Positions 8,042-16,725 of a DNA stretch of 29,257 bases are shown one piece after another; the stretch's first letter is position 1; every line of letters starts with the position of its first letter. Below the pieces are notes generated by a model. The model worked only from the letters and a program-made list of their open reading frames with translations. It was not told the DNA's origin and ran no database searches. Source of the DNA: Bog-756 sp050014755. Its GTDB lineage: Bacteria > Actinomycetota > Acidimicrobiia > Acidimicrobiales > RAAP-2. The translations under genes and the position numbers were made by a program. The stretch lies in assembly GCA_050014755.1 (NCBI GenBank), contig JBEKCS010000046.1:1-29257 (forward strand), in the 5' to 3' direction.

Positions 8042-9967
8042 TCACCTCGACGGGAGCGCGGCTTCGTGCCGGGAGGCCGAGGAGGCGGCCAGCACGCAGG
8101 ATGCGGCCGCTTCCGGGTCGCGGGCTGCCACCACCGACGTCGTGCAGCTTGCGAAGGCCGCGGGCGGGATAGTGAGGGCGGCCGGAGGGCGGGCCGGGAC
8201 GGCCCACACCCAGGCATCGGCCCGGTCGACGGGCCCGACGCCGAGCGCGGCGGTGACGTAGGCCACCGCCACCGGCACGGAACGTCCCTGCAGCGCCGGT
8301 GGCCAACCGCGCTCCGAGGGGATCACGACGGTGGTGACCCCCCAGTCGTGGAGGGCCAGTCGGAAGCGGGCCGACTGGGCCGGCGCGCCGTCCGGCAGTG
8401 GGAGGAACCCGTCGGACAGGTTGATCAGGTCGACGGCGGCCAGTGCGTCGGAGCGCTCCGCCGGGGTCGGGTGGGCCGGCGGGTTCGGGGTGATGCTCCC
8501 TCCCCCGGCCAACGAGTACCGGAGGGAGTCGACGGCCTGCCAGGTCATGGGGGCCCGCAGCCCCGACGAGGCGAACGGGTAGGTGAGCACGACGTCGGTG
8601 GTCGGCACCCGGGTGCCCACGGTGGTGAACCACCGGGGGACGTCGACCGGCCGGGTGGTGAAGGGGAGCCGGTAGGCGACCGCGATCGGGACGAGCGCCA
8701 GAGCTGCCAGTCCCACGGTGATCACCGTAGCCAGGCCGGGTCGGGTCGCCCGGAGGCGTCCGGGCCAGTGCACACCCGAGGCGTGGGCCCGGTCCACGAT
8801 CACCCCGAGCATGACCGCGGCGAACAGGTCGGCCACGCCGGCCAGTCGGTCGGGGACGATGTTGGCGACCACGGGGAGGTGGTCGAACAGCCGCCACGGC
8901 CACGCCGTGGCCCCGAGCGACATTCCCTCGAACAGGGCCAGCATGGCGGCACACAGCCACAGGCGGCCGTCCCGGTGGAACCAGGCCAGCCCGACGACCA
9001 GGGTGACGGTCATCCCGATACCCAGGTAGCCGAGGAGCAGCGGATGGCTGCCGAAGTAGCCGTAGGTCTCGAGGATGGCGTTGGGACCGCGGTCGTGGGC
9101 GTCGGCCGGCAGGAAGAGGGTGCGCCAGGCGCTGCCAAAGAGCTGGACGTCCGGCCACACCCGACCGGGCAGCGACCGGGGCCCGGCCACCGCGTACCAG
9201 GCCGGATAGGCCAGGAGCACCACAGCTGTGGCGGAGGCCACGACGAGTCCCTTGCCGGCGTGGCGCCACCGCCGGGCGACCTCGGCGGGCGACCGCACCA
9301 GGCCGGCGAAGATCAGGAGCACCGTGGCGATGACCGCGGCCAGTACGCACATGGCCAGGACTTCAGAGCTGACGAAGAACTGGACCGCACACAGACCGCC
9401 GAGGGCCAGGCCCCACGGCCATGCCCGCCCGCGCTGGCGTACCAGCAGCTCGTCGAGGCAGACGAACAGGAGCGGAGGCACGACCAGGGTGGCGAACTCC
9501 ACGTGTTCGAGCGCCAGGTTCTCGATCACGAACGGCGAGAACCCGTAGAACAGGCCGGCCAGGAACGCTGCGGGCTGCCAGGACGTCCAGCGCAGGAGCA
9601 GGGCCCGGGCCGAGAGGGCGCCGGCCACCGGCGCCAGGGTGGCGGCCACGTTCAGGGCGGCGACCGGCCCGAACAGCCAGGTGACCGGGGTCAGCGGAAG
9701 GCTGATGGCCAGGAAGCTGGTGTTGGCGGGGATGTTGATGCCCTGCGGGTGGAGGGCGCGGGTGGCGAAGAAGAGGGGATCGCCGTGGGTCAGCGCATAG
9801 GCCGGCCACTCCATGAACCAGGTGAGGATCGACGTGTCGCCGCACCCGCAGGTTGCCGTGGTCGTCGGGTGGCCGGACCACACGCCCCACCACAGGGCGA
9901 CCGCCAGGACCAGGTACGTCGTCGCCGCCACTCCGTGGGCCGGCCATCGGCTCCGGTGGGGGCGCAT
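8042..9967 (-). CDS. Large polytopic membrane protein, GT-C-like, function unknown
   Basis: 641 residues, about eleven hydrophobic helices and an extracytoplasmic C-terminal domain of roughly 200 residues. The first outside loop contains CGCGDTSILTWFMEW, then HPQGINIPANTSFL. This layout (an acidic residue in the first loop, then a HPxGxN element) recurs in uncharacterised actinobacterial membrane proteins that are often grouped with GT-C glycosyltransferases. That grouping is from memory and tentative. It sits 44 bases upstream of a second GT-C-like gene on the same strand and is divergent from an acyltransferase-SGNH gene, so a role in building or decorating a surface glycan is plausible. 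ATG 9967 is supported by a TACATT box exactly 6 bases upstream. Confidence 0.8.
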   Translation of the reverse strand: MRPHRSRWPAHGVAATTYLVLAVALWWGVWSGHPTTTATCGCGDTSILTWFMEWPAYALTHGDPLFFATRALHPQGINIPANTSFLAISLPLTPVTWLFGPVAALNVAATLAPVAGALSARALLLRWTSWQPAAFLAGLFYGFSPFVIENLALEHVEFATLVVPPLLFVCLDELLVRQRGRAWPWGLALGGLCAVQFFVSSEVLAMCVLAAVIATVLLIFAGLVRSPAEVARRWRHAGKGLVVASATAVVLLAYPAWYAVAGPRSLPGRVWPDVQLFGSAWRTLFLPADAHDRGPNAILETYGYFGSHPLLLGYLGIGMTVTLVVGLAWFHRDGRLWLCAAMLALFEGMSLGATAWPWRLFDHLPVVANIVPDRLAGVADLFAAVMLGVIVDRAHASGVHWPGRLRATRPGLATVITVGLAALALVPIAVAYRLPFTTRPVDVPRWFTTVGTRVPTTDVVLTYPFASSGLRAPMTWQAVDSLRYSLAGGGSITPNPPAHPTPAERSDALAAVDLINLSDGFLPLPDGAPAQSARFRLALHDWGVTTVVIPSERGWPPALQGRSVPVAVAYVTAALGVGPVDRADAWVWAVPARPPAALTIPPAAFASCTTSVVAARDPEAAASCVLAASSASRHEAALPSR

Positions 9968-9973
9968 GCGCGC

Positions 9974-9979
9974 AATGTA
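9974..9979 (-). promoter_or_regulatory. Candidate -10 box of a leaderless promoter (polytopic membrane protein)
   Basis: TACATT on the minus strand, then GCGCGC, then ATG 9967. The 6-base spacing and the lack of a ribosome binding site fit a leaderless mRNA. Confidence 0.5.
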
Positions 9980-10063
9980 CAGCCCGACGCCCCGTCATCC
10001 CGGTTGCCCGCTCGCCACCCCCGTCGGGCGGGAGTGTCGACGACCGGGTGGGCGGACCTGGGA

Positions 10064-10069
10064 TACCGT
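10064..10069 (+). promoter_or_regulatory. Candidate -10 box for the acyltransferase gene
   Basis: TACCGT predicts transcription from about 10076 and a leader of roughly 56 bases that carries the GAGGAA ribosome binding site at 10119-10124. Confidence 0.35.
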
Positions 10070-10131
10070 GCTTGCTCGCCGGGCACCCTCGGGTTCCACC
10101 GTTGTCCCGGCGACCGTCGAGGAACCGCCTC

Positions 10132-12237
10132 ATGACCACCACCGCACCGGTACCACCCAGCGGGGATGCCACCCCGCCCACCGTGTCGGGCCGGCAGTCG
10201 CCGGTCGGCCACCACTTCCGCGCCGATGCCCTCGGGTCCAGACCGTCGGCGACGGGCTCCGCCCGCGTCCTGGGCCTCGACGGCCTGCGGGCGGTGGCGG
10301 TCGTGCTGGTGCTGGGCTTCCACTTCGGGGTCGGATGGCTCGACGGTGGCTTCTTCGGCGTGGACGTCTTCTTCGTACTGTCCGGCTACCTCATCACCGG
10401 CCTGCTGCTGGGCGAGTTCGAGCGGCGGGGGCGGATCGGGCTCGGCGGGTTCTGGCTGCGACGGGCCCGTCGCCTGCTGCCGGCGCTGGTGGTGGTGATC
10501 GTGGTGGTGAGCCTCCTGGTCCGGTTGGCCGAGCCGTCGGGGACGTTCCCCGGCTACCGGATGGACGCGCTGTCCGCCCTCTTCTACTTCTCCAATTGGT
10601 GGCAGGTGGCGACCAGCGGCAACTACTTCGCCGCCGTCGGAGCGGTGCCGCCCCTCACCCATACGTGGTCGCTGGCCGTGGAGGAGCAGTTCTACCTGGT
10701 GTGGCCCCTGGTCGTGCTGGCCGTCATGCGCCTGTCGCGGTCGTTCGCCCGGGGGGTGCGGGTCCTGTTGGCCGTGGCCGTCGTCGGTGCGGCGGCCTCG
10801 GCGGCCGAGATGGCCCTCCTCTTCCACCCGGGTACCGACACGACCCGGATCTACTTCGGCACCGACACCCACGCCCAGTCGGTCCTCGTCGGCGCGGCCC
10901 TGGCCTGCGCGCTCACCATCGTCGACCGGCGCCGGGGCCTCACCGGTATGGACCCGGTGGCGGAGACGCCCGCCGCCCGCCGGTGGCTGGTCGGGGCCGG
11001 CATGGTCGGCATGGCGGTCATCCTCGTTCTCTCCCGGCTGCTCGGGGGGGCGTCGGCCGTCGCCTACCGCGGCGGGTTCCTCGTCGTGGCGGTGTCGGCG
11101 GCGGCAGTCATCCTCGCCGTGGTGTCCGTGCCGGGCGGGGTCCCGGCCCGGGTGCTGTCGGTGCCCGCCCTGGTGTGGCTGGGGTCCGTCTCCTACGGCG
11201 TCTACCTGTGGCACTTTCCGGTGGCCGTCTTCGTCGACGGCGGGCGCACCGGGCTCTCCGGCCCGGCGCTCCTCGCCCTCCGGTCCGTGGTGACGGTGGC
11301 CGTGGCGGCCGCCAGCTTCTACCTGATCGAGCGCCCGGTCATCGAAGGCCGGTTCTGGAGGTCGGTCCGGGCGATCGGCCCGGCGGCGGTCGCCCTGGCC
11401 GTGGCCGTGGCCGTGGTGGTGGCCACGACGGCGGCGGCGGGGGCCAGCTCCACGTCGCCCGGATCGGTGGCCGGGCTGGTCGGTGCGCCGGCCACCAGCG
11501 CCGAGTGGCAGGCCGTCCACCTCACCAGCTTCGCCGGGGCCGGCCACCGGCTGAAGGTGCTCATCGTCGGCGACTCGCTCGCCCTCACGGTGGCGGTGGG
11601 GATCGCGCCCTTCGCGCGGGCCTACGGCATCGACCTCGGCGGTCGGTCCCACACCGGGTGCGGCGTGGCGATCGCCCTGCCCCTCTACGACCACGGGGTG
11701 ATCGGCGACCCGTTCACCAACTGCCCGACATGGCCGACGTGGTGGGCCGACGACGTCCGTCAGCTGCACCCGCAGGTCGTCGGCCTGGTCATCGGCTTCT
11801 GGGAGGTGGTCGACCGCTACTACCAGGGACGCTGGCAGCACCTCGGGGACCCGGCCTTCGACGCCTACGAGACGGCCCAACTCGACCGCGCCGTCGCCAT
11901 CCTCGGTTCGGGCGGGGCCGAGGTGGCCCTGTTCACTGCCCCCTACTTCTCGACCGGGGAGCAGCCCGACGGCCGGCCGTGGCCCCAGGACGCCACCTCC
12001 CGGGTCGACGAGCTGAACCGGATCATGGAGGACGTGGCCCGGAGCGACCCGGGTCGGGTAGCGGTCATCCCGCTGCACGAGTTCCTCGACCCGCACGGGC
12101 ACTTCACCTGGACCATCGAGGGGAAGGTGGTCCGTCAGGGGGACGGGGTGCACACGACCCTGGCCGCCGGGGCTTATCTCGCCCCGCGGGTGCTTCCCCT
12201 CCTGGCCGCCCTCGGCCACTCTCAAACGAAGGTCTGA
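10132..12237 (+). CDS. OafA-type acyltransferase-3 membrane protein with C-terminal SGNH domain
   Basis: 701 residues. A polar N-terminus of about 45 residues is followed by the acyltransferase-3 domain: LDGLRAVAVVLVLGFHF with the conserved His near residue 64, FFGVDVFFVLSGYLITG, WSLAVEEQFYLVWPL near residue 182, and VSYGVYLWHFP before the last helices. The SGNH domain (about residues 470-690) has VGDSLAL near 480 and DGVHTT near 671. The family moves an acyl group across the membrane and the SGNH part places it on an outer sugar. The likely target is the glycan made by neighbouring genes. ATG 10132 is firm because GAGGAA lies 7 bases upstream, which makes this one of the few genes here with a clear Shine-Dalgarno sequence. 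It is a paralogue of the truncated gene at 1-897. Confidence 0.93.
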   Translation: MTTTAPVPPSGDATPPTVSGRQSPVGHHFRADALGSRPSATGSARVLGLDGLRAVAVVLVLGFHFGVGWLDGGFFGVDVFFVLSGYLITGLLLGEFERRGRIGLGGFWLRRARRLLPALVVVIVVVSLLVRLAEPSGTFPGYRMDALSALFYFSNWWQVATSGNYFAAVGAVPPLTHTWSLAVEEQFYLVWPLVVLAVMRLSRSFARGVRVLLAVAVVGAAASAAEMALLFHPGTDTTRIYFGTDTHAQSVLVGAALACALTIVDRRRGLTGMDPVAETPAARRWLVGAGMVGMAVILVLSRLLGGASAVAYRGGFLVVAVSAAAVILAVVSVPGGVPARVLSVPALVWLGSVSYGVYLWHFPVAVFVDGGRTGLSGPALLALRSVVTVAVAAASFYLIERPVIEGRFWRSVRAIGPAAVALAVAVAVVVATTAAAGASSTSPGSVAGLVGAPATSAEWQAVHLTSFAGAGHRLKVLIVGDSLALTVAVGIAPFARAYGIDLGGRSHTGCGVAIALPLYDHGVIGDPFTNCPTWPTWWADDVRQLHPQVVGLVIGFWEVVDRYYQGRWQHLGDPAFDAYETAQLDRAVAILGSGGAEVALFTAPYFSTGEQPDGRPWPQDATSRVDELNRIMEDVARSDPGRVAVIPLHEFLDPHGHFTWTIEGKVVRQGDGVHTTLAAGAYLAPRVLPLLAALGHSQTKV

Positions 12238-12252
12238 GCTGGGCCGATGTAT

Positions 12253-12275
12253 TAGTTAGCAAAACTAACTATACT
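12253..12275 (+). promoter_or_regulatory. MarR operator overlapping a leaderless promoter
   Basis: A perfect inverted repeat, TAGTTAG (12253-12259) and CTAACTA (12265-12271) with a 5-base spacer, sits in a local AT-rich island. It overlaps a TATACT box (12270-12275) that lies exactly 6 bases before ATG 12282. Bound MarR dimer would block RNA polymerase, so autorepression of the regulator-exporter operon is expected. Confidence 0.8.
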
Positions 12276-12281
12276 TGCGGC

Positions 12282-12791
12282 ATGACCTCGACGCTCCCGA
12301 CCGACAACCCGGATGCGGATGCCCGGTCAGGGGTCCACGGAGGGACCGACCACGTCGACGGCGGGCCGGACCAGGACGAGCTGGCGGCCCGTCTCCGCCT
12401 CGCCGTCACCCGCCTCCACCGCCGCCTCCGCCAGCAGGCCGAGGGAGGGCTCACCCCGTCCCAGGCGTCGGCGCTGGCCGGAGTGGGTCGTCTCGGATCG
12501 CCGACGCTCGGCGCACTTGCCGCCAGCGAGTCGGTGCAGCCCCCGTCCATGACCCGCATCGTCGGGACCCTTGAGGAGCTCGGCTACGTGACCCGGGTGG
12601 TCGACCCGTCCGACCGCCGGGTGGTCCGGATCACCATCACCCCGTCGGGTGAGACGATGCTCCGTCACAACCGGTCGCTCAAGAACGCCTTCCTGGCCGA
12701 CCGGCTCCTGCGGCTCGACGTCGACGATCGCGCCGCCCTGGCCGCCCTGACCGCGCTCCTCGAGCGGCTGGTGGAACGGGACGAGCCGTGA
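12282..12791 (+). CDS. MarR-family transcriptional regulator
   Basis: 169 residues. After a polar N-terminus, the winged-helix core reads LTPSQASALAGVGRL...LGALAASESVQPPSMTRIVGTLEELGYVTR, followed by the wing DPSDRRVVRITITPSG and a C-terminal dimerisation helix. MarR proteins bind DNA as dimers and release it on binding small, often aromatic or toxic, molecules. The gene overlaps the following exporter gene by 4 bases, and its promoter carries a near-ideal MarR palindrome, so it most likely represses itself and the exporter. The inducer is unknown. The start is set by the TATACT box 6 bases upstream; there is no Shine-Dalgarno sequence. Confidence 0.93.
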   Translation: MTSTLPTDNPDADARSGVHGGTDHVDGGPDQDELAARLRLAVTRLHRRLRQQAEGGLTPSQASALAGVGRLGSPTLGALAASESVQPPSMTRIVGTLEELGYVTRVVDPSDRRVVRITITPSGETMLRHNRSLKNAFLADRLLRLDVDDRAALAALTALLERLVERDEP

Positions 12792-14077
12792 CGGCCGTGC
12801 GCGGAGCGGTCCGCCAGACCTTCAGCTCGCTCCGGATCCGCAACTTCCGTCTCTACTTCGTCGCCCAGCTCATCTCCGTCTCCGGCACGTGGATGCAGTC
12901 GGTGGCCCAGGCCTGGCTGGTCCTCCATCTGACCGGCAGCGGGGTGGCGCTCGGCATCGTGGTCGGGCTCCAGTTCCTGCCGATGCTGGTGTTCGGTCCC
13001 TTCGGCGGCCTCGTGGCCGACCGGGTCAGCAAGCGGCGGCTGCTGTACGCGACCCAGTCGTCCGCCGGCCTCCTGGCCCTGGTGCTCGGGATCCTGGTGG
13101 TCACCCACACCGTCGAGCTCTGGCAGATCTTCGTGTTGGCCGGCCTGCTCGGGGTCGTCAACCTGTTCGACAACCCTGCCCGTCAGACCTTCATGATCGA
13201 GATGGTGGGTCGCGACGACCTGCCCAACGCGGTGAGCCTCAACTCCGTGCTGATGAACGCCTCGCGGGTGGTCGGCCCGGCCATCGGTGGCGTGATCATC
13301 ACCCTCTTCGGCCTCGGCGTCTGCTTCTTCGTCAACGCCGGCTCCTACGTGGCCGTGCTGGTGGCTCTGTCCATGATGCGCAGCCGCGACCTCCACCCGA
13401 CCGAGCCGGTGGCCCGGGCCAGGGGTCAGGTGCGCGACGGGTTCCGTTACGTGTGGCGGACCCCGGCGCTCCGCAACGTGCTGCTGGCCGTCGCCGTCAT
13501 CGGGATCTTCGCCTACAACTTCACCGTCACCCTGGCCCTGCTGGCCAAGGTGACCTTCCACGGCGGGGCCGGCACCTACGCCGTCCTGACCTCGTGCATG
13601 GGGGCGGGTGCGGTGATCGGCGGATTGGTCGCCGCCCACCGGGCCAGGCCCACCCCGCGCCTGCTGCAGGTCCTGGCCCTCGTCTTCGGCGGTCTGCTGG
13701 CCGCGGTGGCGCTGGCCCCGACCCTGCTGGCCGCCGGAGTGTTCATCGTGGTCATGGGGGCGGCGTCCATCGGCTTCATCGCCACGGCCAACGCCACCTT
13801 GCAGCTGACGTCCGAGCCGGGCATGCGAGGGCGGGTGATGGCCCTGTACGCGATGGCGTTCCTCGGGACCACCCCGATCGGGGCACCCCTGGTCGGCGCC
13901 ATCGCCCAGTGGACGAACCCGCGGGTGGCCCTGTTGACCGGCGCGGTGGCGACCATCGCCGCGGCCGGGATCCTCATGTGGCGCCACCAGGCCCGGCTGC
14001 GGGCCGGGGTCACCGCGGACGAAGCCGCCCGGGCGGAAGTCCTGGCCGTCGAAGAGGTCGAGACCCGCCAGGCCTGA
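12788..14077 (+). CDS. MFS exporter (MFS_3 / EntS-like)
   Basis: 429 residues with twelve predicted helices. The N-terminus has FRLYFVAQLISVSGTWMQSVAQAWLV, typical of the MFS_3 (enterobactin exporter-like) group. The cytoplasmic loop between helices 2 and 3 carries the MFS signature GGLVADRVSKRRLL, and NLFDNPARQTFM is a further group motif. It probably exports a drug, siderophore or other small molecule by proton antiport. The GTG start overlaps the MarR stop (GTGA), so the two are translated together and this transporter is the likely target of the regulator. The substrate is not predictable from the sequence. Confidence 0.92.
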   Translation: MTAVRGAVRQTFSSLRIRNFRLYFVAQLISVSGTWMQSVAQAWLVLHLTGSGVALGIVVGLQFLPMLVFGPFGGLVADRVSKRRLLYATQSSAGLLALVLGILVVTHTVELWQIFVLAGLLGVVNLFDNPARQTFMIEMVGRDDLPNAVSLNSVLMNASRVVGPAIGGVIITLFGLGVCFFVNAGSYVAVLVALSMMRSRDLHPTEPVARARGQVRDGFRYVWRTPALRNVLLAVAVIGIFAYNFTVTLALLAKVTFHGGAGTYAVLTSCMGAGAVIGGLVAAHRARPTPRLLQVLALVFGGLLAAVALAPTLLAAGVFIVVMGAASIGFIATANATLQLTSEPGMRGRVMALYAMAFLGTTPIGAPLVGAIAQWTNPRVALLTGAVATIAAAGILMWRHQARLRAGVTADEAARAEVLAVEEVETRQA

Positions 14078-14091
14078 GGCCGGACCCCGGG

Positions 14092-15324
14092 TCAGCCGGC
14101 CGGCGCCGGCTTGGGCTCCTTCGGAAGGCCGAGGACCCGTTCGCCCACGATGTTGCGCTGGATCTCGGCGGTGCCGCCCCAGATCGTCTCGGACCGTGAG
14201 AAGAAGAACGACGCCTGCAGGTCGCTGACCGGGTAGTCGTCCCGTCCACGCCGCAGCCGTTCGTCGGTGGCGTCCGCCGGGTTGCCGGTCAGGATCTGGC
14301 CGTCCATGCCCAGGATGTCCATGGCCAGCTCCATGGTCTCCTGGTGGTACTCCGACCAGAACATCTTGTTGGCCGCGCCGAGCGCGGCCATGTGATGGGT
14401 CCCGTTCAGGGCATCGGTCAGCGAGCGGAAGCCGTTGATCTCCATGATCTTGACCTTGGACCAGGCGTGGGCCAGCCGCTGGCGGACGAGGGGGTCCGCG
14501 GACTTCCCGTTCTTCGTTGCCGCGGCGATGATGCCCTCGAGCTCCCGCAGGAACCGGCGGTGGCCGGTGGTGGCCGACGAGCCGCGCTCGAAGCCCAGGG
14601 TGGTCATGGCCACCTTCCACCCGTTGTTGACCCCGCCCACCACGTTTTCGGCCGGGCAGCGGGCGTCGGTGAAGAAGATCTCGTTGAAGTCGGCGCTGCC
14701 GTCGACCTGTTCGATCGGGCGGACCTCGATGCCGGGCTGCTTCATGGGGACGAGAAGGTAGGAGATCCCGGCGTGCTTGGGCACGTCCGGGTCGGTGCGG
14801 GCCAGCAGGAAGATGTAGTCGGCGAACTGGGCCTGGGTGGTCCACACCTTCTGCCCGTTGATGACCCACTCGTCGCCGTCACGCTCGGCACGGGTCTTGA
14901 GCGACGCCAGGTCGCTGCCGGCGTCGGGCTCGCTGAAGCCCTGGCACCAGGAGATGGTCCCGTTGAGGATGCCGGGGATGAACTGCTGCTTCTGCTCCTC
15001 GGACGCCCACTGCAGGATGGTCGGCCCGACCAGGGTGTCGCCGAAGAAGTCGGCCCGCAGCGGTGCCTCGGCCCGTGCGAACTCCTCGTTCAGGACCACC
15101 GACTCCATCAGGCTGAGGCCCTTGCCGCCGTACTCCTTGGGCCACGACGCGCAGATCCAGCCGCCGGCGAACAGCTTTGCCGTCCACTCGGCCAGGAACG
15201 CCTTGCGCTCCTCACGGGGCATCGAGAACCCCGGTGTGCCCCAGCCATCGGGGAGGTTGTCGGTCAGCCACTGGCGGATCTCGGCTCGGAACGGCTCGGT
15301 CTCGACGGGATAGTTCAGGTCCAT
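14092..15324 (-). CDS. Acyl-CoA dehydrogenase (FadE-like)
   Basis: 410 residues with the three usual domains: an all-alpha N-domain, a beta-domain with the FAD/substrate loop WCQGFSEPDAGSDLASLK and INGQKVWTTQAQFADY, and a C-terminal helical domain ending RSETIWGGTAEIQRNIVGERVLGLP. It oxidises an acyl-CoA to the enoyl-CoA with FAD. The Glu found in the YEGT motif of medium-chain enzymes is Gly here (WGGT). As in isovaleryl-CoA dehydrogenase-type enzymes, the base would have to come from another helix, so branched-chain or steroid-derived substrates are possible. It stands alone, convergent with the exporter, 14 bases apart. ATG 15324 has a TAATCT box 6 bases upstream. Confidence 0.94.
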   Translation of the reverse strand: MDLNYPVETEPFRAEIRQWLTDNLPDGWGTPGFSMPREERKAFLAEWTAKLFAGGWICASWPKEYGGKGLSLMESVVLNEEFARAEAPLRADFFGDTLVGPTILQWASEEQKQQFIPGILNGTISWCQGFSEPDAGSDLASLKTRAERDGDEWVINGQKVWTTQAQFADYIFLLARTDPDVPKHAGISYLLVPMKQPGIEVRPIEQVDGSADFNEIFFTDARCPAENVVGGVNNGWKVAMTTLGFERGSSATTGHRRFLRELEGIIAAATKNGKSADPLVRQRLAHAWSKVKIMEINGFRSLTDALNGTHHMAALGAANKMFWSEYHQETMELAMDILGMDGQILTGNPADATDERLRRGRDDYPVSDLQASFFFSRSETIWGGTAEIQRNIVGERVLGLPKEPKPAPAG

Positions 15325-15330
15325 GGACCG

Positions 15331-15336
15331 AGATTA
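15331..15336 (-). promoter_or_regulatory. Candidate -10 box of a leaderless promoter (acyl-CoA dehydrogenase)
   Basis: TAATCT on the minus strand, near the TATAAT consensus, is followed by 6 bases and ATG 15324. No ribosome binding site is present. Confidence 0.55.
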
Positions 15337-15432
15337 CCCCCGCTGGAGAGGGCCCCGACTGGTCCCGGGATGCCGCCGAGCGGCCAGGGAAGGGCAGACG
15401 TGGCGGGGGAGTGCGTCTACGCTCTACCAGCG

Positions 15433-16722
15433 ATGGCTACCCGGCAGATGGAGACGGACTCGAACCTGGAGATCATCCATCTCTCCAGCATCGTCAAGCG
15501 CCCGCTGGTCGATCTCTCGGGCGACCGAATCGGACGGGTGAAGGACCTGGTGGCCAGGATGGGGGAGGCCCCGCACCCACCGGTCGTCGGGCTGGTGGTC
15601 ACCATCGGCGAGCGCGACCTGTTCGTTCCCATCCGCAAGGTCGCGGGGTTCGAGTCGGACCGGGTCCTGTTCGACGGGAACCGTGTCGACCTCCGGCGCT
15701 TCGAGCGACGGGAGGGTGAGCTCCTGCTGGCGCAGGACCTGCTGGCCCGCCACGCCATCAACTTCGTCGGTGGGCACATCATCAAGGCCAACGAGATCGA
15801 GCTGGCCAAGGTGGGCGGCACCTGGGAGGCCGTGGCCGTCGACCCCTCGGGCCGCCCGCTCCTGCGACGCCTCCTGCCCGGCCGGCTCGGCAGTGGGACC
15901 AAGCCGGGCCCCATGGTGGACTGGGCCAGCATCGAGCCCTTCGTGGCCCATGTGCCGACGTCGAAGCTCCGGATTCCCTATCGCAAGCTGTCCCGGCTAC
16001 GCCCCGCCCAGATAGCCGACCTGGTCGAGGCCGCCTCCCACGAGGAGGGCGAGGAGATCATCGAGGCCGTCGGCCAGGACGTGGAGCTCGAGGCCGACGT
16101 CTTCGAGGAGCTGGACACCGAACACCAGAAGGAGTTCGTGCGGAGCCGGTCCGATGTCGAGGCCGCCCGCCTCCTGTCGTCCATGGCGCCGGACGATGCC
16201 GCGGACCTGATCGGCGACATCGACCAGGAGCGACGCCTGCCGATCCTGGAGCTGCTTCCCGAGCCCCAGCAGCACAAGGTCCGCTCGTTGCTCAGCTACC
16301 ACCCCGAGACGGCCGGCGGGCTGATGAGTCCCGACTTCCTGTGCGTCTCGGCCGACCTGCCGGTGGCCGACGTGCTCGACGCGGTGCGCTCCAGCACGTT
16401 TGCGCCCGAGGCGCTCAACGTCGTGTTTGCCGAGGGGTCCGACGGGCACGTGGTCGGATCGGCATCCGTGGTCCGTCTGGTCCAGGCCGACCCGTCGGCC
16501 ACATTCAGTTCGGTGTGCGAGGACGACCCCCTCCATCTCCATGTCGACTGGGACCTGGGGGAGATCGTCCGCAAGATGTCCGACTTCAACCTCATCGTCG
16601 CCCCGGTGCTCGACAGGGACCACACCACCATCCTGGGTGTGGTGACCGTCGACGACGTGCTCGAGCTCCTGCTGCCCACCGGGTTCCGACGTGACTACGG
16701 CCGCACGGCGCCGGAGGACTGA
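15433..16722 (+). CDS. Soluble MgtE-N / CBS protein with N-terminal PRC-barrel-like region
   Basis: 429 residues, none of them hydrophobic enough for a membrane span. Residues about 15-150 resemble two PRC-barrel-like halves (VDLSGDRIGRVKDLV, then INFVGGHIIKANEIEL). Residues about 180-290 match the MgtE intracellular N domain (SMAPDDAADLIGDI, then LSYHPETAGGLM). A CBS pair follows to about residue 415 (LGVVTVDDVLELLLP). In MgtE channels the N-CBS module senses Mg2+ and gates the pore, but here the pore domain is missing. The next gene is an Nramp-type transporter, so this protein may be its detached regulator; that is inference. ATG 15433 is tentative: TACGCT lies 9 bases upstream, and ATG 15448 is an alternative. 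Confidence 0.85.
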   Translation: MATRQMETDSNLEIIHLSSIVKRPLVDLSGDRIGRVKDLVARMGEAPHPPVVGLVVTIGERDLFVPIRKVAGFESDRVLFDGNRVDLRRFERREGELLLAQDLLARHAINFVGGHIIKANEIELAKVGGTWEAVAVDPSGRPLLRRLLPGRLGSGTKPGPMVDWASIEPFVAHVPTSKLRIPYRKLSRLRPAQIADLVEAASHEEGEEIIEAVGQDVELEADVFEELDTEHQKEFVRSRSDVEAARLLSSMAPDDAADLIGDIDQERRLPILELLPEPQQHKVRSLLSYHPETAGGLMSPDFLCVSADLPVADVLDAVRSSTFAPEALNVVFAEGSDGHVVGSASVVRLVQADPSATFSSVCEDDPLHLHVDWDLGEIVRKMSDFNLIVAPVLDRDHTTILGVVTVDDVLELLLPTGFRRDYGRTAPED

Positions 16723-16725
16723 GAT

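Noticed and set aside
7998..9350. A possible 987-residue fusion by extending the 6387-7997 gene upstream
   Set aside because: The extension is proline/arginine-rich antisense-register sequence lying in another frame of the same-strand gene at 8042-9967, which has a coherent membrane protein and its own start.
9790..12225. 811-codon minus-strand frame opposite the acyltransferase
   Set aside because: Low-complexity His/Arg/Asp/Gly composition and no motif. The plus strand has clear acyltransferase and SGNH motifs.
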